Shown here one piece after another: positions 24,534 to 33,635 of a DNA stretch of 64,000 nucleotides. The position numbers were made by a program, and so were the translations under genes. The first letter of the stretch is position 1; the number at the start of each line of letters is the position of its first letter. Origin of the DNA: Candidatus Nitrosotalea bavarica (GTDB lineage: Archaea; Thermoproteota; Nitrososphaeria; Nitrososphaerales; Nitrosopumilaceae); contig NZ_FUYK01000007.1 in assembly GCF_900167955.1 (NCBI RefSeq), positions 304,252 to 368,251 of the forward strand. Reading direction: 5' to 3'. The notes below the pieces were generated by a model. The model did not search any database, was not told where the DNA came from, and saw only the letters and a program-made list of their open reading frames with translations.

Positions 24534-25952
24534 ATGACTCTGGAAGATTATGCTGAAAAGGCAGTTCAAGTTGCACTCCAATATGATTCTCAGTATTGTG
24601 ATGTACGCGCAGAATCTATACAAACTACTGGACTTGTAGTTGAAAATGGAGAGGTGGAAAATTTTATCTCATATAATGATTCTGGATTGGGAATAAGAGT
24701 GCTAGTTAATGGCGCATGGGGGTTTTGCTCCATGTCTGACCCAAAGTCATTTGATTTACTAAAAGAAAACATTATTGATGCCATAAAATCGGCTAGGCAT
24801 TATTCTGAATATAAAAAACAAAAGGTAAGACTTGCTGATATCAAATCTTTCACTGATGTAGTAAATTATCAAGTGAAGATATTTCCATCTGTAGAAGAGA
24901 TGATGAAAATTGGCCTTGAATCTGACGGCATAATTCAAAGTAAGAAAAGAATAATCAAATCATCCGTATCTATTCATCATGATAAATTTCACAAGTATTT
25001 TGTAAATAGTGAAGGATCTAAAATTACTCATAATTTTGATGATGTCATAGCAAACATGTCAGCAACAGCTCATTATTCTGGATTAACTGAATCAGTCAAT
25101 ACTACTGAGGGAGGTAGAGGGGGATTGGAGATGATTACGGGGAAAAATGATTTACTTGTAGTTGCAAAATCTATATCTGAAAAAGCAGATGCATTACTTG
25201 ATGCACAAACAGTAAAGGAAGAAATGGCAACGGTGGTAATGAATCCAGATTTTGTTGCATTACTTACTCATGAAATTTTAGGGCATCCATCAGAAGCTGA
25301 CAGAGTGCTTGGAAAAGAAATGGCATGGGCAGGTGGTGCGTGGTGGGCAGGAAAAATTGGAACAAAGATTGGTTCATCAGAACTTAATGTAATTGATGAT
25401 CCTACAATTCCATCTAGTTTAGGCTGGTACAAGTATGACGACGAAGGAGTACCTGCTACAAAAAAGACTCTGATAAAAGATGGAGTATTGAGCACTCATA
25501 TGCAAAGCAGAGAGACTGCTGCTCTCTTTGATGCTCCTGCAAATTCATCAATGCGAGCTAGTGGTTATTCGTTTATGCCTCTTATACGAATGGCATGCAC
25601 ATGTATAGAGCCTGGAAATTGGGATCCTGCAGAGATGATAAAAGATGTTAAAAACGGATATCTAATTTGTAATATGAAAATTCCTTCGATAGATATGATG
25701 CGATATAATTGGAGTATATCTTGTCAATATGCTCAAAAAATTGAAAATGGAGAATTGGGTGAGTTGCTAAGAGATGTTATAGTGATGGGTAACTCGCCTG
25801 AATTTTTTGAATCAATTGATGCTAGAGGAAAAGATTTTCAAGTAAGGCCCATTGCAAATTGCGGAAAAGGAGATCCCATGCAAGTCATGAGGATGGGAAA
25901 TGGCGGTCCACATATACGTGGTAAATCAATTGTAAAAAGCGTGATAACATAA
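24534..25952 (+). CDS. tldD: TldD-family metalloprotease
   Basis: This protein has 472 residues. HEILGH (H-E-x3-H) in LLTHEILGHPSEADR is the TldD zinc motif. The N-terminal half contains the substrate-channel region of the TldD/PmbA fold and the C-terminal part the conserved Gly-rich barrel (GNSPEFFESIDARGKD). TldD works with its paralogue TldE (PmbA) to degrade unfolded peptides through a narrow channel. No tldE gene lies in this window. The stop is one base before the UDG start (25954), so it probably heads an operon with the two DNA glycosylases. Confidence 0.9.
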   Translation: MTLEDYAEKAVQVALQYDSQYCDVRAESIQTTGLVVENGEVENFISYNDSGLGIRVLVNGAWGFCSMSDPKSFDLLKENIIDAIKSARHYSEYKKQKVRLADIKSFTDVVNYQVKIFPSVEEMMKIGLESDGIIQSKKRIIKSSVSIHHDKFHKYFVNSEGSKITHNFDDVIANMSATAHYSGLTESVNTTEGGRGGLEMITGKNDLLVVAKSISEKADALLDAQTVKEEMATVVMNPDFVALLTHEILGHPSEADRVLGKEMAWAGGAWWAGKIGTKIGSSELNVIDDPTIPSSLGWYKYDDEGVPATKKTLIKDGVLSTHMQSRETAALFDAPANSSMRASGYSFMPLIRMACTCIEPGNWDPAEMIKDVKNGYLICNMKIPSIDMMRYNWSISCQYAQKIENGELGELLRDVIVMGNSPEFFESIDARGKDFQVRPIANCGKGDPMQVMRMGNGGPHIRGKSIVKSVIT

Positions 25953-25953
25953 C

Positions 25954-26535
25954 ATGTCTAAAATATTAATTGATATACGAAATAGGGTAATCTCATGCGT
26001 TAACTGTAGTCTTTCAAAATCAAGAACAAATGCAGTACCTGGAATTGGTAATGAAAAATCTGATGTGATTTTTGTAGGGGAGGCACCTGGCAGAAATGAA
26101 GATCTTCAAGGCAAGCCATTTGTAGGAACTGCCGGCCAAATTCTCTCTGAAGCACTAGAGTTTGCTGGATTTACAAGAGATCAAGTCTATATTACTAATG
26201 TGGTAAAATGTAGGCCACCCAATAACAGACAACCTAACACCGAAGAACGAGACGCATGTAGGAGCTTTCTGTCTGAAGAATTGAAAATAATTAAACCCAA
26301 AATAATTTGCATATTGGGTAATACTGCCTATAGCTCTTTGTTAGATGGCAACTCTATTACTAAAAATCGTGGCAAACTTGTAAAAAATAATGATCAACTC
26401 TATTTTGTCACCGTTCATCCAGCTGCCATCATTTACAATCCTGCTTTAAGGCAAGTTCTCAAAGATGATTTTGTTCTACTTGCACAAACTCTAGATAAAT
26501 TAAGAAAGGGCTTGGACGTAGAAATTTCAAAATGA
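25954..26535 (+). CDS. udg: Uracil-DNA glycosylase, family 4 (Fe-S)
   Basis: This protein has 193 residues. The four Fe-S cysteines are visible: CVNC near the N-terminus, then Cys in VVKCRPP and in ERDACRSF. The catalytic region GEAPGRNEDLQGKPFVGTAG and the C-terminal HPAA motif (VTVHPAAII) complete the family 4 signature. It excises uracil from DNA, including U:G arising from cytosine deamination, and starts base-excision repair. The next gene, a 3-methyladenine glycosylase, overlaps by four bases, so the two are translated together. Confidence 0.95.
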   Translation: MSKILIDIRNRVISCVNCSLSKSRTNAVPGIGNEKSDVIFVGEAPGRNEDLQGKPFVGTAGQILSEALEFAGFTRDQVYITNVVKCRPPNNRQPNTEERDACRSFLSEELKIIKPKIICILGNTAYSSLLDGNSITKNRGKLVKNNDQLYFVTVHPAAIIYNPALRQVLKDDFVLLAQTLDKLRKGLDVEISK

Positions 26536-27113
26536 ATCTAGTAACGCGTTCATTTTATGCTCGTGATACGGTAAAAGTTGCTCAAGACTTGCTTGGGAAA
26601 ATTCTGGTTAGAAATATTGATGGAAATATGATCTCTGGAATAATTACAGAGACTGAAGCTTACAAGTATAAAGATGATGCCGCAAGTCACTCGTTTAGAG
26701 GTATGACCGAGAGAAACAAAGCCATGTTTGGCGAAGTTGGTAGGGCGTATGTTTACTTTACATATGGAATGCATTATTGTGTTAATGCTGTAGCGCGAAG
26801 TTCTGATTATCCAGCAGGTGCTGTTTTAATCAGATCACTTTTTCCACAGGATGGAATAGACTTTATGTTAAAGCAACGAAAATCTATGGATGTTTCTAAT
26901 CTTACAAACGGTCCTGCCAAATTGACACAGGCATTAAAAATAACCAAGAAGGAGTATGGTGAAGATCTAACTAAAAGATATAATCTGTTTGTAATGGATG
27001 GGATGAAAATAAAAAGATCAGAGATCAAGGCCGGACCGCGAATTGGAATAAAAAAAGCACTCACCAACCTATGGAATTTTAAAATTTCAAAAAATATTCT
27101 TGAAGATAATTAA
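26532..27113 (+). CDS. 3-methyladenine DNA glycosylase (AAG/MPG family)
   Basis: This protein has 193 residues, the usual AAG length. The N-terminal text FYARDTVKVAQDLLGKILVR, the catalytic ITETEAYKYKDDAASHS (Glu), the intercalating-loop region YVYFTYGMHYCVN and the C-terminal RIGIKKA are typical. It removes alkylated and deaminated purines such as 3-methyladenine and hypoxanthine. It overlaps the UDG stop (ATGA) and, at its own end, the convergent HtrA gene by four bases. Close packing with udg makes this a dedicated base-excision operon. Confidence 0.95.
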   Translation: MNLVTRSFYARDTVKVAQDLLGKILVRNIDGNMISGIITETEAYKYKDDAASHSFRGMTERNKAMFGEVGRAYVYFTYGMHYCVNAVARSSDYPAGAVLIRSLFPQDGIDFMLKQRKSMDVSNLTNGPAKLTQALKITKKEYGEDLTKRYNLFVMDGMKIKRSEIKAGPRIGIKKALTNLWNFKISKNILEDN

Positions 27114-28321
27114 GATGATGGAACAGGCCTTGCTTCGAGTGTGGCAGTCAAGTCCATTGATTTTCCTTGCCTGTTAATTGAAACTATTACTTTATCTCCT
27201 ACATTTTTCTGTTCATCTAGGTATGCAATGACGTCATAAATTGTCTTTACTTGATGACCGTTTATAGCTGTTATGATGTCTCCCCCATGCGGAATATTGT
27301 TTTCATCAGGTGTAGCTGGTATTATTCCTGCTTTATCAGCAGGTCCTCCCTTGACTGTTTGTTCAACTAATACTCCCTTGAAGTTTCTTGGTAATCCGTT
27401 TGCAAGAGCAATATCTGGATCTAGACTTCTTCCCGATATGCCAAGATATGGATGAGTATAGTTTCCATTTTTAATTAAAACTGGAACAATTCTGTTAATT
27501 GTATTAGATGGTACTGCAAATCCAATTCCTGCAAAATCTCCAGTGCTAGTTTTGATAGCAGTATTCATTCCTATCACTTGACTGTTCAAGTCTAATAATG
27601 GCCCACCAGAATTTCCTGGATTGATGGCGGCATCTACTTGGATTATGTCTGGTATTGAAAATCCTGCAGCGTTCTCATTTGGAAGTAGTCTTCCTACTTG
27701 GCTTATTATGCCAGTTGTCATTGTATCACTAAGCCCAAATGGATTGCCAATTGCAATAACCTGTTGTCCTACATCAAGTTGTGATGAATTCCCAAGAGTT
27801 AGCGGAATGAGAGTCTCATCTGAGAAATTATCTATTATCTGTATTACTGCAATGTCATTTCCTGGGTCAGTACCGACAACTTTTGCAGTGTATGTATTTC
27901 CATCAATAAAAGTTACATTTACTGTTTTTGATCCGTCAACTACGTGATTATTGGTAATAATTCTTCCATCTTTATCGTAGATAAAACCCGAACCAAGTCT
28001 TGTAGATTGATCTTCTAACGGTGCACCGTTAATTATGATACTGTTGTCCGTGGTTGTTACCTTGCTTGTTATCTGGACCACTGAATTTTCAACGTTCTTG
28101 AAAATATGGGTAAGGATAGAATCTGTTGTTATACTTGACAATCCCTCCATGCCTGGCGGTCCTGGTGGACCTGGAGGCCCAGGTGGCCCTTGTGGTCCAG
28201 TCTGACCTTGAACAGTTGCCTGCGATATTTCATTTAATGTCCTTCCATTGGTAAATTGTACCAGAACTGTAGCCGAAAGGGCGATAATTATTCCAATGAG
28301 AATGACTTCAAATTTTTTCAT
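27110..28321 (-). CDS. HtrA/DegP-type serine protease with a collagen-like neck
   Basis: This protein has 403 residues. A membrane anchor (~5-22) is followed, at residues 39-60, by seven Gly-X-Y triplets (including GPPGPPGPPG), then a trypsin-like domain with His126 (TNNHVVDG), Asp157 (GNDIAVIQ) and Ser238 (GNSGGPL), and one PDZ domain (~285-395). HtrA proteases act outside the membrane as trimers that degrade or refold damaged proteins. A short collagen segment is unusual and could form a triple helix at the trimer axis between membrane and protease. It diverges from the cupredoxin-like gene. Confidence 0.93.
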   Translation of the reverse strand: MKKFEVILIGIIIALSATVLVQFTNGRTLNEISQATVQGQTGPQGPPGPPGPPGPPGMEGLSSITTDSILTHIFKNVENSVVQITSKVTTTDNSIIINGAPLEDQSTRLGSGFIYDKDGRIITNNHVVDGSKTVNVTFIDGNTYTAKVVGTDPGNDIAVIQIIDNFSDETLIPLTLGNSSQLDVGQQVIAIGNPFGLSDTMTTGIISQVGRLLPNENAAGFSIPDIIQVDAAINPGNSGGPLLDLNSQVIGMNTAIKTSTGDFAGIGFAVPSNTINRIVPVLIKNGNYTHPYLGISGRSLDPDIALANGLPRNFKGVLVEQTVKGGPADKAGIIPATPDENNIPHGGDIITAINGHQVKTIYDVIAYLDEQKNVGDKVIVSINRQGKSMDLTATLEARPVPSS

Positions 28322-28483
28322 ATTAAAATCTCAGCCAAAATGGTACAAACCGAAATATTATTCTTTACTATCAATTTCGCTTCTCTCAAAATAATCGATT
28401 TAATCATTCGATCTTTTAGTATTATCCTTTACTCATCTTGGATAATCATTACATAAATATACACACATTTCGTTAAATTCATC

Positions 28484-28981
28484 GTGGTTAAGAAACAGAA
28501 GAATAAGAACAAGGCTAAGACTAGTCCTATTTCTAAGGGTGCGGTAATAACAGTTGCAATTTTAGCAGCTGCCATAATAGGTGGTGGATATTATCTTTGG
28601 ACACATTCAGTCCCGGTAAATAGTACGATACCAAATTTTTCGCCAGCGTCTAACATCTACATACTGGCAATTCATAATGCTGACGGTTATTCATATGATG
28701 AACAATCTACAAAAACTGGAAAGAAATCAATATCTGGTACAAATACTAATCCATCCATTCACATTACTAAAGGAACTCTGATTGCATTACATGTGATAAA
28801 CGAAGACAAGGATACTGGTTCAGATCAGGATCTAAATATTGATGCCTTTAATGTTCATACAAGACATCTGAAATACTTTGAAGCTCAGACTATAAACTTC
28901 ATTGCAAACCAAGAAGGAACATTCTCGTATTATTCTATAATACATCCGGAAATGAAAGGCACGATAACCGTAGATCCATAA
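28484..28981 (+). CDS. Membrane-anchored cupredoxin-like protein lacking copper ligands
   Basis: This protein has 165 residues from a GTG. A Lys-rich start is followed by one membrane segment (~19-40) and an exported beta domain. The C-terminal half matches thaumarchaeal plastocyanin-like domains (NIDAFNVHT, FEAQTINFIANQEGTFSYY, IIHPEMKGTI). The type 1 copper site is incomplete: Ser151 stands where the Cys three residues before His154 is expected, and Gln/Asp115-116 stand near the expected first His; His154 and Met157 remain. It may be a structural or weak metal-binding cupredoxin (inference). Thaumarchaeota use many copper proteins for electron transfer. Confidence 0.72.
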   Translation: MVKKQKNKNKAKTSPISKGAVITVAILAAAIIGGGYYLWTHSVPVNSTIPNFSPASNIYILAIHNADGYSYDEQSTKTGKKSISGTNTNPSIHITKGTLIALHVINEDKDTGSDQDLNIDAFNVHTRHLKYFEAQTINFIANQEGTFSYYSIIHPEMKGTITVDP

Positions 28982-29041
28982 ACTAATCTAATTATTAAAA
29001 AAACTCTAACCTGTTATGTAATCTGAAAATTTTTTTTAGTG

Positions 29042-30484
29042 TTAATAGCTTCTTGCAAAAATTGCATAAGTTTTGCTTGGGTTTTTACATATGATGCATG
29101 TGGACTCGTCATTTTTTACATCAAAAGGAATTACGCGGATATCTGCTCCTGTTGATTCTTTGATTATCTCCTCACACTTGGTCTCTCCACACCATGGCGA
29201 ATTAAGAAATGCGCCCTTTTCCATCTCTGATTTAAATTCCTCAAAATCTATGACATTTTTTGTTTTTTCCTTTAAGAGATTTTTGGCGTTTTCATAAAGT
29301 CCTTGTTGAATCTCGTTTAACATACTTAGAACTCCCTCCTCAGTATTTTCAAATGGAAGATCAGTTTTTTTGAGATTGTCTCGTCTGACTAGAACTGTTT
29401 TACCTTTGGCAAGATCCTTTGGACCTATCTCAATTCTTAATGGAACTCCTTTCATTTCCCAATCATTGAACTTGTATCCTGGGGTTACTTCGTCTCTTGC
29501 ATCTATGTGAACGCGAAGATTATGTTTTACCAATGTTTCCTTTATCTCTGAAGATTTTCTGAGAACTGCATCTCTATCAGTTGGGGAATAGTATATTGGA
29601 ATTATGACTACTTGTATTGGAGCAACTCTTGGTGGCAAAACTAATCCCTTATCATCTCCGTGAAGCATGATGAGCGCACCGATGAGACGCCATGATACAC
29701 CCCATGATGTTTGCCATGCAAAAGTTTCTACATTTTGCTTATCTAGGAATTTTACATCAAATGGTTTTGAAAAGTTTTGCCCCAAAAAGTGGGATGTTCC
29801 CATCTGTAATGCCTTGCCATCTGGCATGATTGATTCCATCGTAGTAGTATAAACTGCTCCGACAAATTTTTCCTTCTCACTCTTTTTTCCTGTGATTACT
29901 GGAATTGCAAGTTCTTCTTCAACAGTTTTTTTATACATGTCTAGTATGGACATGACTTCTTCTTCTGCTTCTTCTTTTGTCGCATGTACTGTATGACCTT
30001 CTTGCCATAGAAACTCAGAGGTTCTCAAAAATGGTTTTGTTGCCTTTATTTCTGCTCTGAGGGCGGTATTCCAAAAATTAATTTTCATTGGAAGATCTCT
30101 CCAACTCTTAATCCATTTTGAATACATTGAATAAGCAAGTGCTTCCGAGGTTGGTCTTAATGCCAATCTATCTCCTATCTCTGTCTCCCCTGAATGTGTG
30201 ACCCAAAACACTTCTGGTGTGAATCCAGCAAAGTGATCTGATTCTTTACTCAGTAATGATTCTGGTATTAGAATTGGAAGAAATCCGTTCTCGTGACCGG
30301 TGGCCTTTAATTTTTGGTCAAGTGAAGATTTTAGAGATTCCCATATTGAATATCCATAAGGTCTTAGAACGATGAGGCCTTTGACAGGGGCGTAATCCGC
30401 AAGATGTGCCTTTAGTACAATCTGCGTATACCATTCACTAAAATTCTCATTCTTCTTTACAGTGATTCCTATTTCTTTACTCAA
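29042..30484 (-). CDS. proS: Prolyl-tRNA synthetase (archaeal/eukaryal type)
   Basis: This protein has 480 residues. Class II core motifs are visible (RPTSEALAYSMYSKW, RTSEFLWQEGHT, motif 3 in IEIGPKDLAKGKTVLVRR), followed by the anticodon-binding domain and a C-terminal zinc-type extension with CGETKCEE and CIICKNPS. The C-terminal Tyr (FARSY) is typical of the archaeal type. It charges tRNA-Pro. It is preceded by the 97-residue Cys-containing hypothetical gene on the same strand, 43 bases upstream. Confidence 0.97.
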   Translation of the reverse strand: MSKEIGITVKKNENFSEWYTQIVLKAHLADYAPVKGLIVLRPYGYSIWESLKSSLDQKLKATGHENGFLPILIPESLLSKESDHFAGFTPEVFWVTHSGETEIGDRLALRPTSEALAYSMYSKWIKSWRDLPMKINFWNTALRAEIKATKPFLRTSEFLWQEGHTVHATKEEAEEEVMSILDMYKKTVEEELAIPVITGKKSEKEKFVGAVYTTTMESIMPDGKALQMGTSHFLGQNFSKPFDVKFLDKQNVETFAWQTSWGVSWRLIGALIMLHGDDKGLVLPPRVAPIQVVIIPIYYSPTDRDAVLRKSSEIKETLVKHNLRVHIDARDEVTPGYKFNDWEMKGVPLRIEIGPKDLAKGKTVLVRRDNLKKTDLPFENTEEGVLSMLNEIQQGLYENAKNLLKEKTKNVIDFEEFKSEMEKGAFLNSPWCGETKCEEIIKESTGADIRVIPFDVKNDESTCIICKNPSKTYAIFARSY

Positions 30485-30527
30485 TTCAGATCTTTCTTAT
30501 CGTTGTACTAATGAGCTTTCTGGTTTT

Positions 30528-30821
30528 TTAGAGTGCGTCGCCTTTACAGAGTACTTTGCCAGATACTCTGCTTTGGAAATTTCTGCATACGAAACATTGG
30601 ATGAATGCAAGTTCATTTTTTAAAACAGGACAGTCAACGGACTCTTCTTTCATACGCTTGAGCATCTTTGGACTGACACCTTTTAACTTGAGTTTTCCTT
30701 TGTCATCCATCATGCCTGATGCTTTGAGCTCTACTTTTGTTTGATCTGTTAATTTGATCGCCTTCTCAACAACTTTTACTGGGACTTCATATTTGTGTGG
30801 AAGTTCAGTCATGTTCAACAA
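30528..30821 (-). CDS. Hypothetical protein with a possible zinc-binding C-terminus
   Basis: This protein has 97 residues, or 94 from MTELPHKYE. The first ~60 residues are Lys-rich and helical (KVVEKAIKLTDQTKVELKAS). The C-terminal third has four Cys in C-x(n)-C-x2-C-x(n)-C arrangement (DCPVLK, CFVCRNF, VLCKG), which could bind zinc. I do not recognise the family. It lies just upstream of proS on the same strand and probably shares its transcript; a link to translation is only suggested by position. Confidence 0.6.
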   Translation of the reverse strand: MLNMTELPHKYEVPVKVVEKAIKLTDQTKVELKASGMMDDKGKLKLKGVSPKMLKRMKEESVDCPVLKNELAFIQCFVCRNFQSRVSGKVLCKGDAL

Positions 30822-30913
30822 CTTTGCAACCTTGAATATATTACTAGTGGTGAAAAGATCCTAAAACCACTTAAGATTAATATAATCTGATTTGAAGTTG
30901 AAAGAAGAAACTG

Positions 30914-31564
30914 ATGTTAGCAATTTTTGATGTGGAAGGCGTATTACTTGACGCAGAATTTCTTCCAATCCTTGCCGAAAAAATTAACAAGCAAGATGAA
31001 ATTTGGGCTATTACAAGACAAGGCATAGAGGGAAAAATAAACTGGGAAGAAGGACTCAAAAGAAGAATTGAACTGCTTAGGGGAATAGATTTTCAGACAT
31101 GCAAGGAAGTTTCGGATTCGTTAAAAATAATGATTGGTGCAAAAGAAGCTTGTAGAGCATTAAAGGCAGCAGGGTGGAAGATAATGGCAGTATCTGGAGG
31201 ATTTACAATAATGACAGACAGGTTGAAAGATGAACTAGGCCTAGATTATGTCTTTTCAAACAAATTGATATTCAAGGATGGAAAATTAGATGGTGTAATA
31301 ATTGATGTTGATTCTGACAAGGCAAAATCTGCAATTATAAAGATAAACGAATGGAAAGAAGAAAAAAAGAATATTGTTGTAGTTGTGGATGGAGCAAATG
31401 ATATAAAATTGTTCAACATATGTGGTCTTGGGGTCGCATTTAGAGCCCAGGACGTGGTAAAAGAATTGGCAACTGTAACACTGGAAGAAAAAGACCTCTC
31501 TAAACTCATTGATTTAATTAACAAACACTATGGCTTGAAAATACCGTTACAGACAGTAGCCTGA
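30914..31564 (+). CDS. HAD-family phosphatase (phosphoserine-phosphatase-like)
   Basis: This protein has 216 residues. HAD motif I reads DVEGVL, with Glu in place of the second Asp, as also seen in ThrH-type members. Motif II is AVSGGFT, motif III a Lys in IDVDSDKAKSAI and motif IV DGANDIKLF. The cap resembles SerB. A role in serine synthesis (phosphoserine to serine) is plausible, but HAD specificity cannot be read from these motifs. It is followed 40 bases later by cofE. Confidence 0.82.
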   Translation: MLAIFDVEGVLLDAEFLPILAEKINKQDEIWAITRQGIEGKINWEEGLKRRIELLRGIDFQTCKEVSDSLKIMIGAKEACRALKAAGWKIMAVSGGFTIMTDRLKDELGLDYVFSNKLIFKDGKLDGVIIDVDSDKAKSAIIKINEWKEEKKNIVVVVDGANDIKLFNICGLGVAFRAQDVVKELATVTLEEKDLSKLIDLINKHYGLKIPLQTVA

Positions 31565-31604
31565 CAAGATATAATTTTAAGCAATAGAAAATTAATCTTG
31601 TAAG

Positions 31605-32345
31605 ATGTCTTTACAAATAATTCCTGTTCATATCCTACGGGATATAGTACCTGGAGATGATCTGATTGAACTTTTACTTGAAACAAGAACTGGTAGGGGA
31701 TTAAAAGAAGGAGATGTTCTTGTATTTACGCAAAAAATTATCTCAAAACAGGAGGGTAGAAAAATTGATCTGTCTAAAGTACAACCCATGCTTCTTGCGA
31801 CAGGAATTGCTAGCGCTTTTTCCAAAGACCCACGAATTATCCAATTAATACTTGATGAAACAAAAAGAATCATTCGTATGAAAAATGGGATAATCATATC
31901 TGAAACACATAATGGTCTAGTATGTGCAAATGCTGGAATAGACGAAAGTAATGTAGAAGCAGGATTTGCAACCTTGCTTCCAAAAGATGCTGATTCATCT
32001 GCACAGAAGTTAAGAAGACTGATAAAAACAAGAACTGGAAAAAACGTCGCAGTGATAATATCTGATACATTTGGCAGGCCATTTAGAGAAGGTCAGACAG
32101 ATACGGCAATTGGAGTTTCTGGAATATCTTCAATAATTGATTATGCTGGAAAACGTGACAACTTTGATCGTGTTCTTAGAGTCACAGCAATTGCAATTGT
32201 AGATGAGCTCTGTTCTGCAAGTGAACTGGTTAGAGGAAAAACTCTTCATACTCCAATTGCAATTATTAGAAATTACAAATTTGATAAAAAAAGCGGCACA
32301 TCAAAAGTTCTATTGAGGACAAAATCCCTTGATCTATTCAGATAA
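31605..32345 (+). CDS. cofE: Coenzyme F420:L-glutamate ligase
   Basis: This protein has 246 residues, the archaeal CofE length. Characteristic segments are VFTQKIISKQEGR, GLVCANAGIDESNV, AVIISDTFGRPFREGQTDTA, and the final YKFDKKSGTSKVLLR. It adds one or more gamma-linked glutamates to F420-0 using GTP. Thaumarchaeota are known to make F420; other cof genes are not in this window. ATG start at 31605 after an AT-rich spacer. Confidence 0.95.
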   Translation: MSLQIIPVHILRDIVPGDDLIELLLETRTGRGLKEGDVLVFTQKIISKQEGRKIDLSKVQPMLLATGIASAFSKDPRIIQLILDETKRIIRMKNGIIISETHNGLVCANAGIDESNVEAGFATLLPKDADSSAQKLRRLIKTRTGKNVAVIISDTFGRPFREGQTDTAIGVSGISSIIDYAGKRDNFDRVLRVTAIAIVDELCSASELVRGKTLHTPIAIIRNYKFDKKSGTSKVLLRTKSLDLFR

Positions 32346-32399
32346 TTCAAAATTCTCGAAACAAGGATTATATTCATTAGGTGCGGGATTCGATAGACG

Positions 32400-33320
32400 T
32401 TGGCTGGACTAAAAATAGAATTACACTGCCATAATGAATTTTCGAACTTTCAACTAGGACCAAAAGAGACTCCATATGATTGTGGGGTGACAATTAAGGA
32501 ACAATTGGAAAAGGCATATCAGATGGGACTTGATGCTTTTTTCATTACAAATCATAATACTCTGGATGGATATAGTTCACTTTTAGAATACAAAGAAAAC
32601 CATGTAAAATACAAAAAGATCAAAATATACCCTGGCGAAGAAATCACGACTGATCAAGGCATACATATTCTAGCATTTGGTCTTAATGAAAGCATCAAGG
32701 CTGAAAATAGTCTTGATGAAATACTTGATGTTATAAAATCACAAGGCGCTATATCTTGTGCACCGCATCCATTTGGACTTAGCAATGGACTGCGAGAGAA
32801 TGCAATTCTCTGTGATCTGATTGAGGTTTTTAATAGTAATAATGTGGACCGTTACTCTAACCTACGAGCTTCTCATTTTGCTAAAGAAAATAACATGGTT
32901 GAAGTGGCTGGAAGTGATTCACATGTTGTCTCTACACTTGGCAGGTGTATCAATTTGATTGACTCTGAAAATAAGTTGGATGATGTATTGTATGCGATGA
33001 AATGCGGTAAAATTACTATAGATAGTTCTGGGTATACTACAAGTAGAGAAATGATAGAACATGCTCTGTATAAAATAGAAAATTCAAAAGAAGACATTGT
33101 CATGTACTTTAAAGAAAATCATCCTCATCTAACTGGATTGTGTGTATTTCTGATCAATGCTTTTGAATCAAATCCAAATAGTGTGGTTTGGACAACTGCT
33201 TACAAAGTTGCAGTACGTATGATAACAAAACTTTCAAACAAAATCAATTTCAAAGATCAGGATCATACAGTTTTGTATCAAAGAAATCTAAGAGCAATCT
33301 TGCCAATGATTTTAAGATGA
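32400..33320 (+). CDS. PHP-domain metal-dependent phosphoesterase
   Basis: This protein has 306 residues from a TTG. PHP motifs are present: H-x-H (ELHCHNEFSN), FFITNHNTLDGY, PGEEITTDQGIHILAFG, CAPHPFG and EVAGSDSHVVSTLGRC; these provide His/Asp/Glu ligands for two or three metals. The C-terminal ~85 residues are helical and unassigned. Stand-alone PHP proteins include histidinol phosphatases, nucleotide phosphatases and RNases; the substrate here is unknown. It is preceded by cofE (54-base gap). Confidence 0.85.
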   Translation: MAGLKIELHCHNEFSNFQLGPKETPYDCGVTIKEQLEKAYQMGLDAFFITNHNTLDGYSSLLEYKENHVKYKKIKIYPGEEITTDQGIHILAFGLNESIKAENSLDEILDVIKSQGAISCAPHPFGLSNGLRENAILCDLIEVFNSNNVDRYSNLRASHFAKENNMVEVAGSDSHVVSTLGRCINLIDSENKLDDVLYAMKCGKITIDSSGYTTSREMIEHALYKIENSKEDIVMYFKENHPHLTGLCVFLINAFESNPNSVVWTTAYKVAVRMITKLSNKINFKDQDHTVLYQRNLRAILPMILR

Positions 33321-33391
33321 CTGAACTTTTTTGCGCTTATGAATAGATTTTAATATCTCGTGAGCGATTTTTTGCCTATAGGTGAACCGAT

Positions 33392-33631
33392 ATTTCAGAA
33401 TTAAATCCTACTAAGACTATAGATGTACGAGGTATGTTCTGTCCAGAACCTGTCTTTAGAACAAAGATAGAGATGGAAAGAATGGCGGTAGGAAATATAC
33501 TACAAATCACCGCAGATGATCCTGCATCTGAAGAAGATATTACCAGATGGGTAAACAGAAGTGGTCATCAATTAATCGGTGTTAAAAAAACAGGCAATGA
33601 TCTAGAGTTTACCATAAAGAAGGTGAAATAG
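33392..33631 (+). CDS. TusA/SirA-like sulfur carrier protein (non-standard start)
   Basis: The reading frame gives ISELNPTKTIDVRGMFCPEP, followed by a ~60-residue TusA fold. CPxP (Cys in MFCPEPV) is the persulfide-carrying motif. The conserved first strand (TIDVRG) lies before the only ATG (33434), and between the in-frame TGA at 33383 and that ATG there is no ATG, GTG or TTG. Translation may start at ATT (33392) or another near-cognate codon. It sits four bases before a cysteine-synthase-family gene, which suggests a sulfur-transfer partnership. Confidence 0.75.
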   Translation: MSELNPTKTIDVRGMFCPEPVFRTKIEMERMAVGNILQITADDPASEEDITRWVNRSGHQLIGVKKTGNDLEFTIKKVK

Positions 33632-33635
33632 ATTC

